Part shown: in pieces, positions 31,906 through 40,346 of the stretch | Numbering within the stretch: the stretch's first letter is position 1 | Layout: each line of letters opens with the position of its first letter | Source: an uncultured Ruminiclostridium sp. | GTDB lineage: Bacteria > Bacillota > Clostridia > Oscillospirales > Acutalibacteraceae | Reading direction: 5' to 3' | NCBI GenBank assembly: GCA_902490005.1 | Contig: CABUCM010000007.1 | Coordinates: 24,318 to 88,317 of the forward strand | DNA: 64,000 nucleotides | Position numbers and translations under genes: made by a program | Notes under the pieces: model-generated | Seen by the model: only the letters and a program-made list of their open reading frames with translations | What the model was told of the DNA's origin: nothing | The model's database searches: none

Positions 31906-33180
31906 TTACAGTTTTCTGCCCTTGATTTTCTCCCAATATTGTCGATAGGCTTGTTCATTTTTATTCTCGCCAAAATGATAATATTCCACATCTTTTAAAA
32001 CATCCGGCAAATACTGCTGGTCCACCCAGTGGTTTTCAAAGTCATGGGCGTATTGGTAAAACTGGCCCTTGATTGGGTTATCCTCCCCGTCGAAATGCTT
32101 GTTCTGCAGTTGTCTGGGGATCGGGCCGTATTTTCCTCTTTTCACATCCTCCATGGCCTCGTTAATGGCGTTATGGGCGGAATTGGACTTAGGCGCGGTG
32201 CTGACTAAAACCACCGCGTCCGCCAGGCACAGCCTGGCTTCCGGCAGCCCCACCTGGAACGCCGCGTCCACACACGCCTTCACGATTGGAATTGCCTGGG
32301 GATAAGCAAGCCCCACATCCTCGCAGGCGGTCACCATCAGCCGGCGGCAGACAGACGGCAGGTCCCCAGCCTCCAGCAGCCGAGCCAAATAGTGGATCGC
32401 CGCGTTGGGATCAGAGCCCCGCATGGATTTTTGAAACGCGGACAGCAAATCATAGTGTTCGTCGCCATCCTTATCATACCGCAGAGCGCTTTTCTGTGTC
32501 AGCTCTTTCGCGGTTTCCAAGGTGATTTTCCGCACGCCGTCTATGGCAGGGGAAGAAAGGACGCACAGCTCCACGGAGTTCAATGCTTTCCGCACGTCTC
32601 CGCCGCAGGCCAGGGCGATATGGCCCACCACCCCGTCTTCAATTTGGAAATCTTCCTGCCGCTCCTCCTTCAATAACGAAAAGGCCCTTGTCACCGCCCG
32701 CGCGATTTCGTCCTTGTCCACCGTCTTAAACTCAAATACCGTGGAGCGGCTTAAAATGGCGTTGTAAACGTAAAAATAAGGGTTTTCCGTGGTGGAGGCG
32801 ATCAGCGTGATCTTCCCGTTCTCGATAAACTCCAGCAGGGTCTGCTGCTGTTTTTTATTGAAATATTGAATCTCGTCTAAATAAAGCAAAATCCCGTTGG
32901 GAGCGGTAAAGGTGTTCTCCGCTTCCGCAAAAATCTCCCGAATGTCCGCGGTGCCGGCGGTGGTGCCGTTTAGCTTCCGCAGGGCGCGGTTGGTTTGTTT
33001 GGCGATGATAGAGGCCAGAGTGGTTTTCCCCACTCCCGACGGGCCGTAAAAAATCAAATTGGGAATTTCACCAGATTCAATAATCCGCCTTAAAGCCTTA
33101 CCAGGCCCTAATAGGTGCTGCTGTCCCACCATATCGTCGATGGTTTGAGGCCGAAAACGGTCGGCCAACGGAGAAGCCAT
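31906..33180 (-). CDS. rarA: Replication-associated recombination protein A (MgsA/RarA AAA+ ATPase)
   Basis: 424 residues. It is an AAA+ protein related to clamp loaders that acts at stalled replication forks. ADRFRPQTIDDMVGQ opens the protein; Walker A is FYGPSGVGKTTLA near residue 46 and Walker B LLYLDEIQYFNKKQQ near residue 100; sensor 1 is IASTTENPYF near residue 130. The C-terminal tetramerisation domain with DEHYDLLSAFQKSMRGSD is complete. The start is ATG 33180 with AAAGGAG 7 nt upstream. Confidence 0.95.
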   Translation of the reverse strand: MASPLADRFRPQTIDDMVGQQHLLGPGKALRRIIESGEIPNLIFYGPSGVGKTTLASIIAKQTNRALRKLNGTTAGTADIREIFAEAENTFTAPNGILLYLDEIQYFNKKQQQTLLEFIENGKITLIASTTENPYFYVYNAILSRSTVFEFKTVDKDEIARAVTRAFSLLKEERQEDFQIEDGVVGHIALACGGDVRKALNSVELCVLSSPAIDGVRKITLETAKELTQKSALRYDKDGDEHYDLLSAFQKSMRGSDPNAAIHYLARLLEAGDLPSVCRRLMVTACEDVGLAYPQAIPIVKACVDAAFQVGLPEARLCLADAVVLVSTAPKSNSAHNAINEAMEDVKRGKYGPIPRQLQNKHFDGEDNPIKGQFYQYAHDFENHWVDQQYLPDVLKDVEYYHFGENKNEQAYRQYWEKIKGRKL

Positions 33181-33217
33181 AAACAAACTCCTTTCCCGAT
33201 AACGCAACATATGGAAA

Positions 33218-33245
33218 GAAACGGAAGGCGCCTGCCCTCCGTTTC
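33218..33245 (-). terminator. Terminator-like hairpin between glyA and rarA
   Basis: GAAACGGAAGG (33218-33228) pairs with CCCTCCGTTTC (33235-33245) with one mismatch; on the minus strand a short T run follows, just upstream of rarA. Confidence 0.55.
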
Positions 33246-33267
33246 TAAAAGATTCGGCTTTGCTGCC

Positions 33268-34518
33268 TTAATATAAGGGATATTTTTCGCACAGGGCGTT
33301 GACGCCTGCCCGCACCTTATCCGCGTTGCCCTCAAAGTCTGCAATGACCAGGGAGATAAACTCCGCGATCTGGTCCATATCCTCTTCCTTCAGGCCCCTG
33401 GTGGTCACCGCGGGAGTTCCGATTCTCACGCCGCTGGTAACAAACGGGCTTCTTGGCTCATTGGGAACCGTGTTTTTGTTCACCGTGATATAAACCTCAT
33501 CCAGCCGGTGCTCCAGTTCCTTACCGGTAATTTCCTGGCCTCTCAGATCCAAAAGAAGCAGGTGGTTGTCCGTGCCGCCGGAAATCAGCTTCTGTCCGCG
33601 CTTTAACAGCCCCTGAGCCAAAGCCTGGCAGTTTTTCACAACCTGCTCGCCGTAAGCCTTAAACTCAGGCTTTAACGCCTCGCCCAGGCAAACCGCTTTA
33701 GCGGCGATAATATGCATCAGCGGGCCTCCCTGGGTGCCGGGGAAGATCGCCTTGTCGATCTGCTTGGCAAATTCCTCCTTGCATAGGATCATGCCGCCTC
33801 TTGGGCCTCTCAGGGTCTTGTGGGTCGTGGTGGTTACAAATTGGGCATATGGCACCGGGCTGGGGTGGACTCCCGCCGCCACTAAGCCGGCGATATGGGC
33901 CATATCCACCATCAGGTAAGCGCCGCAGGCATCGGCAATTTCCCGGAACCTTTTAAAATCAATTATCCTGGGATAAGCGGAAGCGCCGCAGACGATCATC
34001 TTTGGCTTGCATTCCATGGCGATTTCCATCACTTTGTCGTAATCGATCTGCTCCGTATCGGAGGCTACGCCGTATTCCACAAAATTAAAATATTTCCCGG
34101 AAATATTTACCGGGGAACCGTGGGTCAAATGGCCCCCCTCAGAAAGGTTCATGCCCATAATCGTGTCGCCGGGGTTCAGCATAGCAAAATAGACGGCAAT
34201 GTTTGCCTGGGCGCCGGAATGGGGCTGTACGTTGGCATGCTCCGCGCCGAACAATTCACACGCGCGCCGGCGGGCGATTTCTTCTACCACGTCCACGCAC
34301 TGGCAGCCGCCGTAATATCGCTTGCCCGGATAGCCTTCGGCGTATTTGTTGGTAAGCACGCTTCCCATGGCCGCCATCACCGCCGGGGAAACCAGGTTCT
34401 CTGAGGCGATCAGCTCCAAATTGCGGCGCTGTCTTTTCAGTTCTTCGTTCATGGCGGCGCCGACTTCGTTATCGAAAGACGCAATAAACGCCAAATTTTC
34501 ATCTGCGTAATGATTCAT
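33268..34518 (-). CDS. glyA: Serine hydroxymethyltransferase
   Basis: 416 residues. It is the PLP enzyme that interconverts serine and glycine with tetrahydrofolate. The PLP lysine lies in TTTTHKTLRGPRGG near residue 231. NKYAEGYPGKRYYGG near residue 53 and QPHSGAQANIAVY near residue 97 are family blocks. The start is ATG 34518. A clear terminator-like hairpin follows. No glycine or SAM riboswitch was recognised upstream. Confidence 0.97.
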   Translation of the reverse strand: MNHYADENLAFIASFDNEVGAAMNEELKRQRRNLELIASENLVSPAVMAAMGSVLTNKYAEGYPGKRYYGGCQCVDVVEEIARRRACELFGAEHANVQPHSGAQANIAVYFAMLNPGDTIMGMNLSEGGHLTHGSPVNISGKYFNFVEYGVASDTEQIDYDKVMEIAMECKPKMIVCGASAYPRIIDFKRFREIADACGAYLMVDMAHIAGLVAAGVHPSPVPYAQFVTTTTHKTLRGPRGGMILCKEEFAKQIDKAIFPGTQGGPLMHIIAAKAVCLGEALKPEFKAYGEQVVKNCQALAQGLLKRGQKLISGGTDNHLLLLDLRGQEITGKELEHRLDEVYITVNKNTVPNEPRSPFVTSGVRIGTPAVTTRGLKEEDMDQIAEFISLVIADFEGNADKVRAGVNALCEKYPLY

Positions 34519-34687
34519 CTGTTAACCACTCCTACCATCCACATAATATGAAAAAAGTATACACGTTTTTTGAGAAAATAGCAAGTTCGATTCCCCACAA
34601 AAATAAAAGTTCATTTTTTCGCCATGTTTCCTTCCTCATAGCGGCCGCCGCTTTTTTACAGCCGGTTGGTGTCGAAAATTCTTGTCT

Positions 34688-34715
34688 TTGTTGGCTTTTT
34701 GTTATACACTATAAT
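34688..34715 (+). promoter_or_regulatory. Promoter of nth
   Basis: TTGTTG (34688-34693), 16 bp and TATAAT (34710-34715), followed by AGGAGG before ATG 34742. The rest of 34519-34687 shows no gene. Confidence 0.65.
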
Positions 34716-34741
34716 TATATGAGCCATAGGAGGTTATTGTA

Positions 34742-35386
34742 ATGACCAACAAAGAACGGGCGGCGTTGGCGGTTGCCGCTTTAAAAAATGAATATCCTGA
34801 CTCCATCTGTTCCCTTTCCTACCAAGATCCCCTGCAGCTTTTGATTTCCACCAGGCTCGCCGCCCAATGTACCGACCTAAGGGTCAACATGGTGACGCCA
34901 AAGCTGTTTTCCGATTTTCCGGATGTAAACGCTTTCGCCGACGCGGACATTTCAGACGTAGAGGATGACATCCGCACCTGCGGGCTGTATAAAACCAAGG
35001 CGAAGGATATCGTATCCATGTGCCAAATGCTGCGGGATGAGTTCGGCGGCAAGGTTCCGGACACTCTGGAGGAGCTGACCCGGCTGCCCGGGATCGGCAG
35101 GAAAACCGCAAATCTGGTGCTTGGGGATATTTTCCACAAGCCCGCTGTGGTAGTGGATACCCACTGTATCCGGCTGACCAGGCGGCTTGGATTCCACAAC
35201 CTGAAAGACCCTTATAAAATCGAGATGATTCTGAAAGACGCGCTGGACCCCAAAGAATCCAATGACTTTTGCCACCGCTTAGTGCTGCATGGCAGAGCGG
35301 TCTGCGATGCCAGAAAACCCAGGTGTGAACAATGCTGTATGAAAGAATTTTGCGAAACTTATTTAGAAAATGAAAAAAACAGTTGA
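34742..35386 (+). CDS. nth: Endonuclease III (DNA glycosylase/AP lyase)
   Basis: 214 residues. It removes oxidised pyrimidines and nicks abasic sites. The helix-hairpin-helix LTRLPGIGRKTANLVL near residue 113 carries the catalytic Lys; the catalytic Asp lies in VVVDTHCIRLTRRLG near residue 140. The C-terminal [4Fe-4S] loop C-x6-C-x2-C-x5-C is intact (CDARKPRCEQCCMKEFC). It starts 8 nt after AGGAGG. Confidence 0.97.
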   Translation: MTNKERAALAVAALKNEYPDSICSLSYQDPLQLLISTRLAAQCTDLRVNMVTPKLFSDFPDVNAFADADISDVEDDIRTCGLYKTKAKDIVSMCQMLRDEFGGKVPDTLEELTRLPGIGRKTANLVLGDIFHKPAVVVDTHCIRLTRRLGFHNLKDPYKIEMILKDALDPKESNDFCHRLVLHGRAVCDARKPRCEQCCMKEFCETYLENEKNS

Positions 35387-35448
35387 AATCTGGGCTGGGT
35401 AGTGCTATAATAATTTTTGCTCACTGGAAAAACCTTAGTGAGCGCTTC

Positions 35449-35524
35449 GGGGGCGTAGCTCAGCTGGGAGAGCGTACGGTTCGCATCCGTAAGGTCGAGA
35501 GTTCGATCCTCTTCGTCTCCACCA
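35449..35524 (+). tRNA. tRNA-Ala (anticodon CGC)
   Basis: 76 nt including CCA. The acceptor GGGGGCG pairs with CGTCTCC and keeps the G3:U70 wobble that marks alanine tRNAs. The anticodon loop TTCGCAT gives CGC (codon GCG). The D-arm GCTC/GAGC and T-arm GAGAG/CTCTT are intact. Confidence 0.95.
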
Positions 35525-35525
35525 C

Positions 35526-35565
35526 AAAAACGACAAGTTCAACAACTGTTGAACTTGTCGTTTTT
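35526..35565 (+). terminator. Terminator of tRNA-Ala
   Basis: A perfect 18-bp stem, beginning AAAAACGACAAG, around a 4-base loop and ending in a T run. Confidence 0.92.
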
Positions 35566-35653
35566 GTTTTTCTATGGCTTAGAAAAAGCCTAAAACAGCT
35601 TTTTTACTATAGCTGTAATAGAATAAAAAACGAAATTTTCGAGGTTTTCATCT

Positions 35654-35689
35654 ATGATAGATTCTATTTCAATGATAGATTTTATTTCA
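35654..35689. repeat. Tandem 18-bp direct repeat
   Basis: ATGATAGATTCTATTTCA (35654-35671) is followed directly by the same unit with one C to T change (35672-35689). It lies in the gene-free stretch between tRNA-Ala and the DUF1349 gene. Confidence 0.8.
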
Positions 35690-35715
35690 GCCCCTTTGCC
35701 TTGGAACGGCGGCTG

Positions 35716-35753
35716 AAAAAATCCCCCGAAACCCATAGGGTTCGGGGGATTTT
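35716..35753 (-). terminator. Terminator after the DUF1349 gene
   Basis: AAAATCCCCCGAA (35718-35730) pairs with TTCGGGGGATTTT (35741-35753), extended by ACCC/GGGT in the loop. A-rich and T-rich tails are present on the minus strand. Confidence 0.88.
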
Positions 35754-35763
35754 GGCTAAATGG

Positions 35764-36354
35764 CTAAACATGGGCTTTCCAAAGGCATTCGGTTACGTTC
35801 ATTTCCGTAAATTCGGCCTGGAAGGAGCCCTCTCCAGGCGAGCAGGCCAGCAATCCAAAGTGAACCGCCCCGCTTCCCTCCTCCAAATGGAAAATGCGCA
35901 TTTGGTGAAAGCGGACCCCATCAAAGGAATTTTCAAAGCAAAAATCACTTCCCCGACGGTTGAGGCGGTAATACATGCTGGTTACTTCAGAGGAAATCTC
36001 CGCCGTCGCCCAGTCGGAATAGCCGCGGTTGGTGACTACGCTTCCCAGCCAGGACTCCTTTTCGTCGTGATACTCCACGCAGGCCTTCGCCCAGTTATCG
36101 CTGTTTTGGTATATGGCCAGGCCGCATTGGTCAAACAAGGTGCCGCTGTGAAAGGTTACCTTGGCGGTAAAAGAAAAGTACGGTTCCTCCGTGCTGTTTA
36201 GCAGCACGTGAGCGTTATCATTCTGAAACCCGTAGTAGGTCCTTTGCCAAAAATCCGAGCCGGGATCTGTGGTAATAATCACCTTGTCCGGCTGAATGTC
36301 AAACTGTTTCGGCTCTGAAAACCATCTGGCCTGATCCGGCTGAAACTGAAACAT
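35764..36354 (-). CDS. DUF1349 (concanavalin-like) domain protein
   Basis: 196 residues with a beta-rich DUF1349 fold. Family blocks are the early DFWQRTYYGF (about 35-44), DQCGLAIYQNSDNWAKACVEYHD (mid protein, given here in part) and FDGVRFHQMRIFHL near the end. There is no signal peptide. Relatives are annotated as regulation of enolase 1 or lectin-like proteins, a name of little functional value; a carbohydrate-binding role is only suggested by the fold. It lies 18 bp after the methyltransferase gene and may be co-transcribed with it. Confidence 0.82.
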   Translation of the reverse strand: MFQFQPDQARWFSEPKQFDIQPDKVIITTDPGSDFWQRTYYGFQNDNAHVLLNSTEEPYFSFTAKVTFHSGTLFDQCGLAIYQNSDNWAKACVEYHDEKESWLGSVVTNRGYSDWATAEISSEVTSMYYRLNRRGSDFCFENSFDGVRFHQMRIFHLEEGSGAVHFGLLACSPGEGSFQAEFTEMNVTECLWKAHV

Positions 36355-36372
36355 AACGCTTCCTCCTGACTT

Positions 36373-37488
36373 TTATTTGAAATACTGGTACACCTGACAT
36401 TTAATCATACCGTTGTAAAGCTTCCTTCGTTTATCCGCTTTTCTGCCGAAATACTCTTCAAACTGTTCCTCCGGGCTGATGACAGTATAACTCCAGCCCT
36501 TTTTTCTTTGGAACTTCTGCCCCATCGCCTGGTAAAGCGCCTGAGCCGCTTGCTGATCCAGCAGACGCTCCCCATAAGGCGGGTTACAGATCACAACGCC
36601 TTTTTCCCCGGAAAGCTCCAACTCCCGGATATCCCGGCGCTCAAAGCGAAGCTTGCCGGACACCCCCGCTTTCGCCGCGTTTTCCCTGGCGATCGTTAAG
36701 GCGTCTTCGTCGATATCATAGCCCACCCCAATAAAGGGAACATCCCTTTGGATCAAGTCCTGGGCCCTCTCCCGCTCTTTCCGCCACACCTGGGCCGGAA
36801 TCTGATTCCACCGCTCCGCCGCAAACCGCCGGCGCAGGCCGGGGGCCAAGTGCATAGCGTATAGGGCGCCCTCCACCAAAATCGTGCCGGAGCCGCAGAA
36901 CGGGTCAATAAGAACGCTGTCACGGAAAAGATGGGAAAGCCTTACCATCGCCGCCGCCAGGGTTTCCTTAATAGGCGCCTCGGTGGCGTTCGCCCGGTAG
37001 CCCCGCTTGTGAAGCCCGATCCCGGAACTGTCCAGCATCACGGAAACCTGATCCTTCATGATCAGGAACTGAATCTGCCGGGAAGCGCCGGTTTCTTCAA
37101 ACCAAGGAATCTGGTATTTCTGCTTCAGCCGTTCCACCACCGCTTTTTTGATGATGGCCTGGCAGTCTGGAACGCTCCTCAGCTGGGAATCCAGGCTTCT
37201 GCCCTTCACAGGAAAAGCATCCTGTTTTCCGATCCACAGCTCCCACGGCAGGGCTTTCACCTGCTGGAACAGCTCCTCAAAGGTTTTCGCTTCAAATGAA
37301 CCCATCTGGATCAAAATCCGCTCGCCATACCGGCTGTTTAAATTGGCCCGTGCGAGAATTTCAGGGCCGCCCTGAAATAAAACCCGCCCGTTTTGTGGTT
37401 GAACGTTCTGAGCCCCCATGTAGACAAGCTCGTCCTTCACCAAGCCTTCCAGCCCCAACAGGCAGGGACATACCATCGTAATTTCCAT
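36373..37488 (-). CDS. THUMP-domain class I rRNA methyltransferase (RlmL-type)
   Basis: 371 residues. An N-terminal ferredoxin-like/THUMP region (about 1-160) binds RNA; the C-terminal Rossmann domain methylates guanine N2. Motif I is DPFCGSGTILVEGAL near residue 195 and motif IV is VICNPPYGERL near residue 290. This matches the YpsC/RlmL group acting on 23S rRNA. The start is ATG 37488 with AAGAGGA 7 nt upstream; the frame is open further up through the hpf terminator. The exact target nucleotide is not certain. Confidence 0.9.
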   Translation of the reverse strand: MEITMVCPCLLGLEGLVKDELVYMGAQNVQPQNGRVLFQGGPEILARANLNSRYGERILIQMGSFEAKTFEELFQQVKALPWELWIGKQDAFPVKGRSLDSQLRSVPDCQAIIKKAVVERLKQKYQIPWFEETGASRQIQFLIMKDQVSVMLDSSGIGLHKRGYRANATEAPIKETLAAAMVRLSHLFRDSVLIDPFCGSGTILVEGALYAMHLAPGLRRRFAAERWNQIPAQVWRKERERAQDLIQRDVPFIGVGYDIDEDALTIARENAAKAGVSGKLRFERRDIRELELSGEKGVVICNPPYGERLLDQQAAQALYQAMGQKFQRKKGWSYTVISPEEQFEEYFGRKADKRRKLYNGMIKCQVYQYFK

Positions 37489-37518
37489 GAACCAATCCTC
37501 TTCCCATAAAATAAGGCC

Positions 37519-37549
37519 GCGGCCATCCGGCGGACGCCGGTTTGGCCGC
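37519..37549 (-). terminator. Terminator-like hairpin after hpf
   Basis: GCGGCCA plus CCGGC pairs with GCCGG plus TGGCCGC; on the minus strand CCTTATTTTAT follows. It lies 60 bp beyond the hpf stop and directly before the methyltransferase ribosome site. Confidence 0.6.
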
Positions 37550-37608
37550 AGCCACCATTTCTTCTTACAGACCTTTATTATAACAGGGTTTAGAGGGTCT
37601 TGCAAGCT

Positions 37609-38154
37609 TTATTCCAATTCAGGCTCCAGCAGGCCGTAGGTTCCGTCTTTTCTCAGATAAACTACGTTGATGTCGTCTGTCTCCATGTTTTGGAACATAT
37701 AAAACTGGTGTCCCACCATATTCATCTGCAAAATTGCCTCCTCCACCAGTAAAGGCTTCAAAGGGAAGTGTTTGATTCTCTCCACTTTGTATTCTCCCTC
37801 TTCTTCCGGGGAAGCGGTTTCCTCATCCTGCGCTAAAAATTCTTCAATCGCCCCGGCGGTGCGGATTTTCTTTTCCAGCTTGCACTTATTTTTACGGATC
37901 TGACGGCCCAGGGCATTGACCACTTCATCCAAAGCGTCGTTCATTTCTGGAGCGGTTTGCTCGGAGCGGTATACCATTCCATCTGCGGTGCGGATCGTAA
38001 CCTCCACAGTCTGCCGCCTTTTTTCTACGGTAACCGTAACATTGGCTGAAGCGTCCTCACCGAACATGCGGCCGAATTTTTTCAGCTTTTTTTCCACACG
38101 CTCCTTAAAACTGTCGTGTAAAGATACTTTCCTTCCAGTAATGGTGATCTTCAT
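37609..38154 (-). CDS. hpf: Ribosome hibernation promoting factor, long form
   Basis: 181 residues. An N-terminal HPF/YfiA domain (about 1-95, starting MKITITGRKV) binds the 30S decoding site. After an acidic linker, a C-terminal domain (about 125-181, IKHFPLKPLLVEEAI then HQFYMF and VVYLRKDGTYGLLEPE) mediates dimerisation into 100S particles. Length and layout match the long Firmicutes form. The ribosome site AAAGGAGG lies ahead of ATG 38154. Confidence 0.96.
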   Translation of the reverse strand: MKITITGRKVSLHDSFKERVEKKLKKFGRMFGEDASANVTVTVEKRRQTVEVTIRTADGMVYRSEQTAPEMNDALDEVVNALGRQIRKNKCKLEKKIRTAGAIEEFLAQDEETASPEEEGEYKVERIKHFPLKPLLVEEAILQMNMVGHQFYMFQNMETDDINVVYLRKDGTYGLLEPELE

Positions 38155-38182
38155 GCTTCCTGTCCTCCTTTAAATATTGTCG

Positions 38183-38233
38183 CAACGATTGGCAGAACGA
38201 AAACAGAATCGCTGAATCGTTGTCTATATTATA
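38183..38233 (-). promoter_or_regulatory. hpf leader: inverted repeat and -10 box
   Basis: CAACGATT (38183-38190) and AATCGTTG (38215-38222) form an inverted repeat in the transcribed leader. TATAAT (38228-38233, minus strand) lies just upstream; the -35 (TTTTAA, 17 bp away) is weak, which suggests help from an activator or another sigma factor. Confidence 0.5.
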
Positions 38234-38306
38234 CCACGTCCAGCAATCTATTAAAAGGATTTCACAGAAAATTTAAAATTTTAGTACATTTTGTACAACA
38301 ATCAGC

Positions 38307-39476
38307 TCATTTCTTCTCATACACAATTTTTCCGCCCACAATCACCATCTGAGGCCGGTTCATCAGATCCAGCGGATCCCCGTCGTATACTACCAGGTCG
38401 GCGTCCTTCCCCACCTGTATGGAGCCCACGCGGCGGTCCAAGCCGCAAATTTTTGCAGGCGTGATGGTAATAGACTTTAACGCCTGCTCCCGGTCCATAC
38501 CCTCCCGGACAGCCAAAGCGGCGCATAAGGGCAAATACTGAATCGGCGTTTCCGGATGGTCTGTGATAATAGCGGTTGGAATCCCCGCTTTTACCAGTAG
38601 CCCGGGAGACTGGGGCGTCATGTTTTTCAGCTCCGGTTTGCAGCGGTCCCCTAAAAAGGGGCCGGAAAGCACCGGTACCTGGTCCTTTAACAGCTCCGGG
38701 ATGATCAGGTGCCCCTCCGTGCCGTGGACCAACACAAAATCCAGGTTAAATTCCTTGGCGATCCGGATGGCGGTAAAGATATCATCCGCCCGGTGGGCGT
38801 GGAAATGGGCCTGGATTTTTCTTTCCAGCAATGGAAGCAGGGCTTCGCATCTCGCGTCGTACTCCGGTGGTTCATAATCCCCCTCTGAATCCTGCTCCGC
38901 CTTCGTTTTATCCTCCAGATAACGTTTGGCCTTCCAAAGCTGCTCCCGGATTACCGCCGCGGTGGCCATTCTAGTGGTAGGCGCCTGGTTTTTGCTGTGA
39001 TAAACCGATTTGGGGTTTTCCCCCAGGGCGAATTTGATTGCCAAAGGCTCCTTTAGGAGCATATCGTCGATTCTGCGTCCATAGGTTTTCATGGCCAGCA
39101 TTTGGCCGGCAATTGGGTTTGCGCTGCCCGGGCCGGTTACCACGGTGGTGACCCCCTCCTGAAGCGCCTCGGTAAAGCAGCGGTCCAGAGGGTTGATGGC
39201 GTCCAATGCCCTAAGCTGAGGCGTCAGCGGCTCGGTTTCCTCGTTGCCGTCGTCCCCTTCAAAGGTGATGGCGTCCTCAAACATGCCTAAGTGGGTATGG
39301 GCGTCTATAAACCCGGGATACACATCCCTATCCATCAAGTCCACCATTTTTTCATCATCCAAGGTGAACTCGGACATATCCCCCACCTCGGCTATTTTTC
39401 CGTTAACGACATGGAGATAGCCGCTTTCGTAGCTGACTTCCTCCATGGTATGGATTTTCCCATTGATGAAATACAT
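38307..39476 (-). CDS. Amidohydrolase (imidazolonepropionase-like)
   Basis: 389 residues, a metal-dependent hydrolase of the amidohydrolase superfamily. The metal-binding HxH lies in PGFIDAHTHLG near residue 60. Further metal-site residues fall around FHAHRADDI near residue 227 and VLVHGTEGH near residue 248, and the late Asp in TAIITDHPETP near residue 312. The C-terminal ICGLDRRVGSIQVGKDADLVVYDGDPL block is typical. The natural substrate is unknown. It is transcribed alone between hpf and the yabR terminator. Confidence 0.9.
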   Translation of the reverse strand: MYFINGKIHTMEEVSYESGYLHVVNGKIAEVGDMSEFTLDDEKMVDLMDRDVYPGFIDAHTHLGMFEDAITFEGDDGNEETEPLTPQLRALDAINPLDRCFTEALQEGVTTVVTGPGSANPIAGQMLAMKTYGRRIDDMLLKEPLAIKFALGENPKSVYHSKNQAPTTRMATAAVIREQLWKAKRYLEDKTKAEQDSEGDYEPPEYDARCEALLPLLERKIQAHFHAHRADDIFTAIRIAKEFNLDFVLVHGTEGHLIIPELLKDQVPVLSGPFLGDRCKPELKNMTPQSPGLLVKAGIPTAIITDHPETPIQYLPLCAALAVREGMDREQALKSITITPAKICGLDRRVGSIQVGKDADLVVYDGDPLDLMNRPQMVIVGGKIVYEKK

Positions 39477-39497
39477 TTGCCGTTCCTCCTAAATAAT

Positions 39498-39535
39498 ACA
39501 AAAAGGCGAACACAAATCTGTGCTCGCCCGTTTTT
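39498..39535 (-). terminator. Intrinsic terminator after yabR-like gene
   Basis: GGCGAACACA (39505-39514) pairs with TGTGCTCGCC (39519-39528); A and T runs flank both sides. It ends the yabP-yabQ-divIC-yabR operon. Confidence 0.88.
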
Positions 39536-40005
39536 CATTTTTGTTGTCCAGAACCGCGGCGGGAGAAGCCACCCCGCTTATTTTCAGTCACCTTCTTCAA
39601 ATCAGACATCTTTTCATCGCTTGTCTGCTTGAATTTGGACATCATATCTTCAAAGCTGGCGGGTTCGCTGGATCTGCCTCGGTTTCCTCCCTGCCACTCA
39701 AAAGAACCCGGCCTGCCAGGACTTACCGAACGAGCAGGAGCCGCGCCGCGCTGCTGAGGACGGGGAACCGGATCCATCGCTTTTTTCATAGAAAGGCTGA
39801 CCTTGCCGTCTTCACCAATGCTGAGCACCTTGACCTTGACCATTTGGTTTTCCGTTACAAAGTCGCGGATTTCCTTTACAAATGTAGGGGCAACCTCTGA
39901 AATATGTACCATGCCAGTTCTTCCGCCGGGAAGCTCGATAAACGCGCCAAATTTTGTAATGCCGGTAACCTTGCCTTCCAGAACCATTCCTACCTCAAGC
40001 TGCAT
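39535..40005 (-). CDS. yabR: S1-domain RNA-binding protein, YabR-like
   Basis: 156 residues. One S1 domain (about 1-72) starts MQLEVGMVLEGKVTGITKFG, with GMVHISEVA near residue 32 and KVSLSMKK near residue 67. A Pro/Arg/Gln-rich basic tail follows. It belongs to the YabR/GSP13 group that contacts ribosomes or RNA. The start is ATG 40005 with GGGAGGAAA upstream. Last gene of the yabP-yabQ-divIC cluster, as in Bacillus. Confidence 0.88.
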   Translation of the reverse strand: MQLEVGMVLEGKVTGITKFGAFIELPGGRTGMVHISEVAPTFVKEIRDFVTENQMVKVKVLSIGEDGKVSLSMKKAMDPVPRPQQRGAAPARSVSPGRPGSFEWQGGNRGRSSEPASFEDMMSKFKQTSDEKMSDLKKVTENKRGGFSRRGSGQQK

Positions 40006-40046
40006 ATAGAACCGTTTTCCTCCCTTGATTTTTGACGTTCCAAACG

Positions 40047-40346
40047 TCAATTACCTGCAATATTAATGAACACACGCTCTCCCGGAGTGGCTAAATCAAG
40101 ATCTCCCCTGGCAATACGCTCTATGTATTCCTGGTTTCCATCCTTGGAATTCAAAACACCCTGTAACTGATCGTTTTGAAGTTCCTGCACCTTAATGGCT
40201 TGATTCAGGTCGTCCAACGCTTTCCGCTTTTCACTAAGCTGCATCTGCTGGTTCACCAGCGTCACAGCAATATAGCAGATAAAGACAAAGACCGCTAAAC
40301 GAAGAAAGAAACTTTTTTTAGCTTTTTGGGTTTTTACTTCCTGCAC
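40047..40346 (-). CDS. divIC: Septum formation initiator, DivIC/FtsB family
   Basis: 99 residues with a short cytoplasmic head, one membrane helix (about 13-31, FFLRLAVFVFICYIAVTLV), a coiled coil (about 33-75) and the end motif YIERIARGDLDLATPGE. It joins FtsL and DivIB in the divisome. It starts with GTG 40346, which overlaps the end of yabQ by 29 bp; this order is the classic Firmicutes arrangement. Confidence 0.92.
   Translation of the reverse strand: MQEVKTQKAKKSFFLRLAVFVFICYIAVTLVNQQMQLSEKRKALDDLNQAIKVQELQNDQLQGVLNSKDGNQEYIERIARGDLDLATPGERVFINIAGN

Noticed and set aside
35383..36201. Plus-strand frame running from nth through tRNA-Ala into the DUF1349 gene
   Set aside because: It crosses a tRNA and two terminators and is antisense to a recognised gene.
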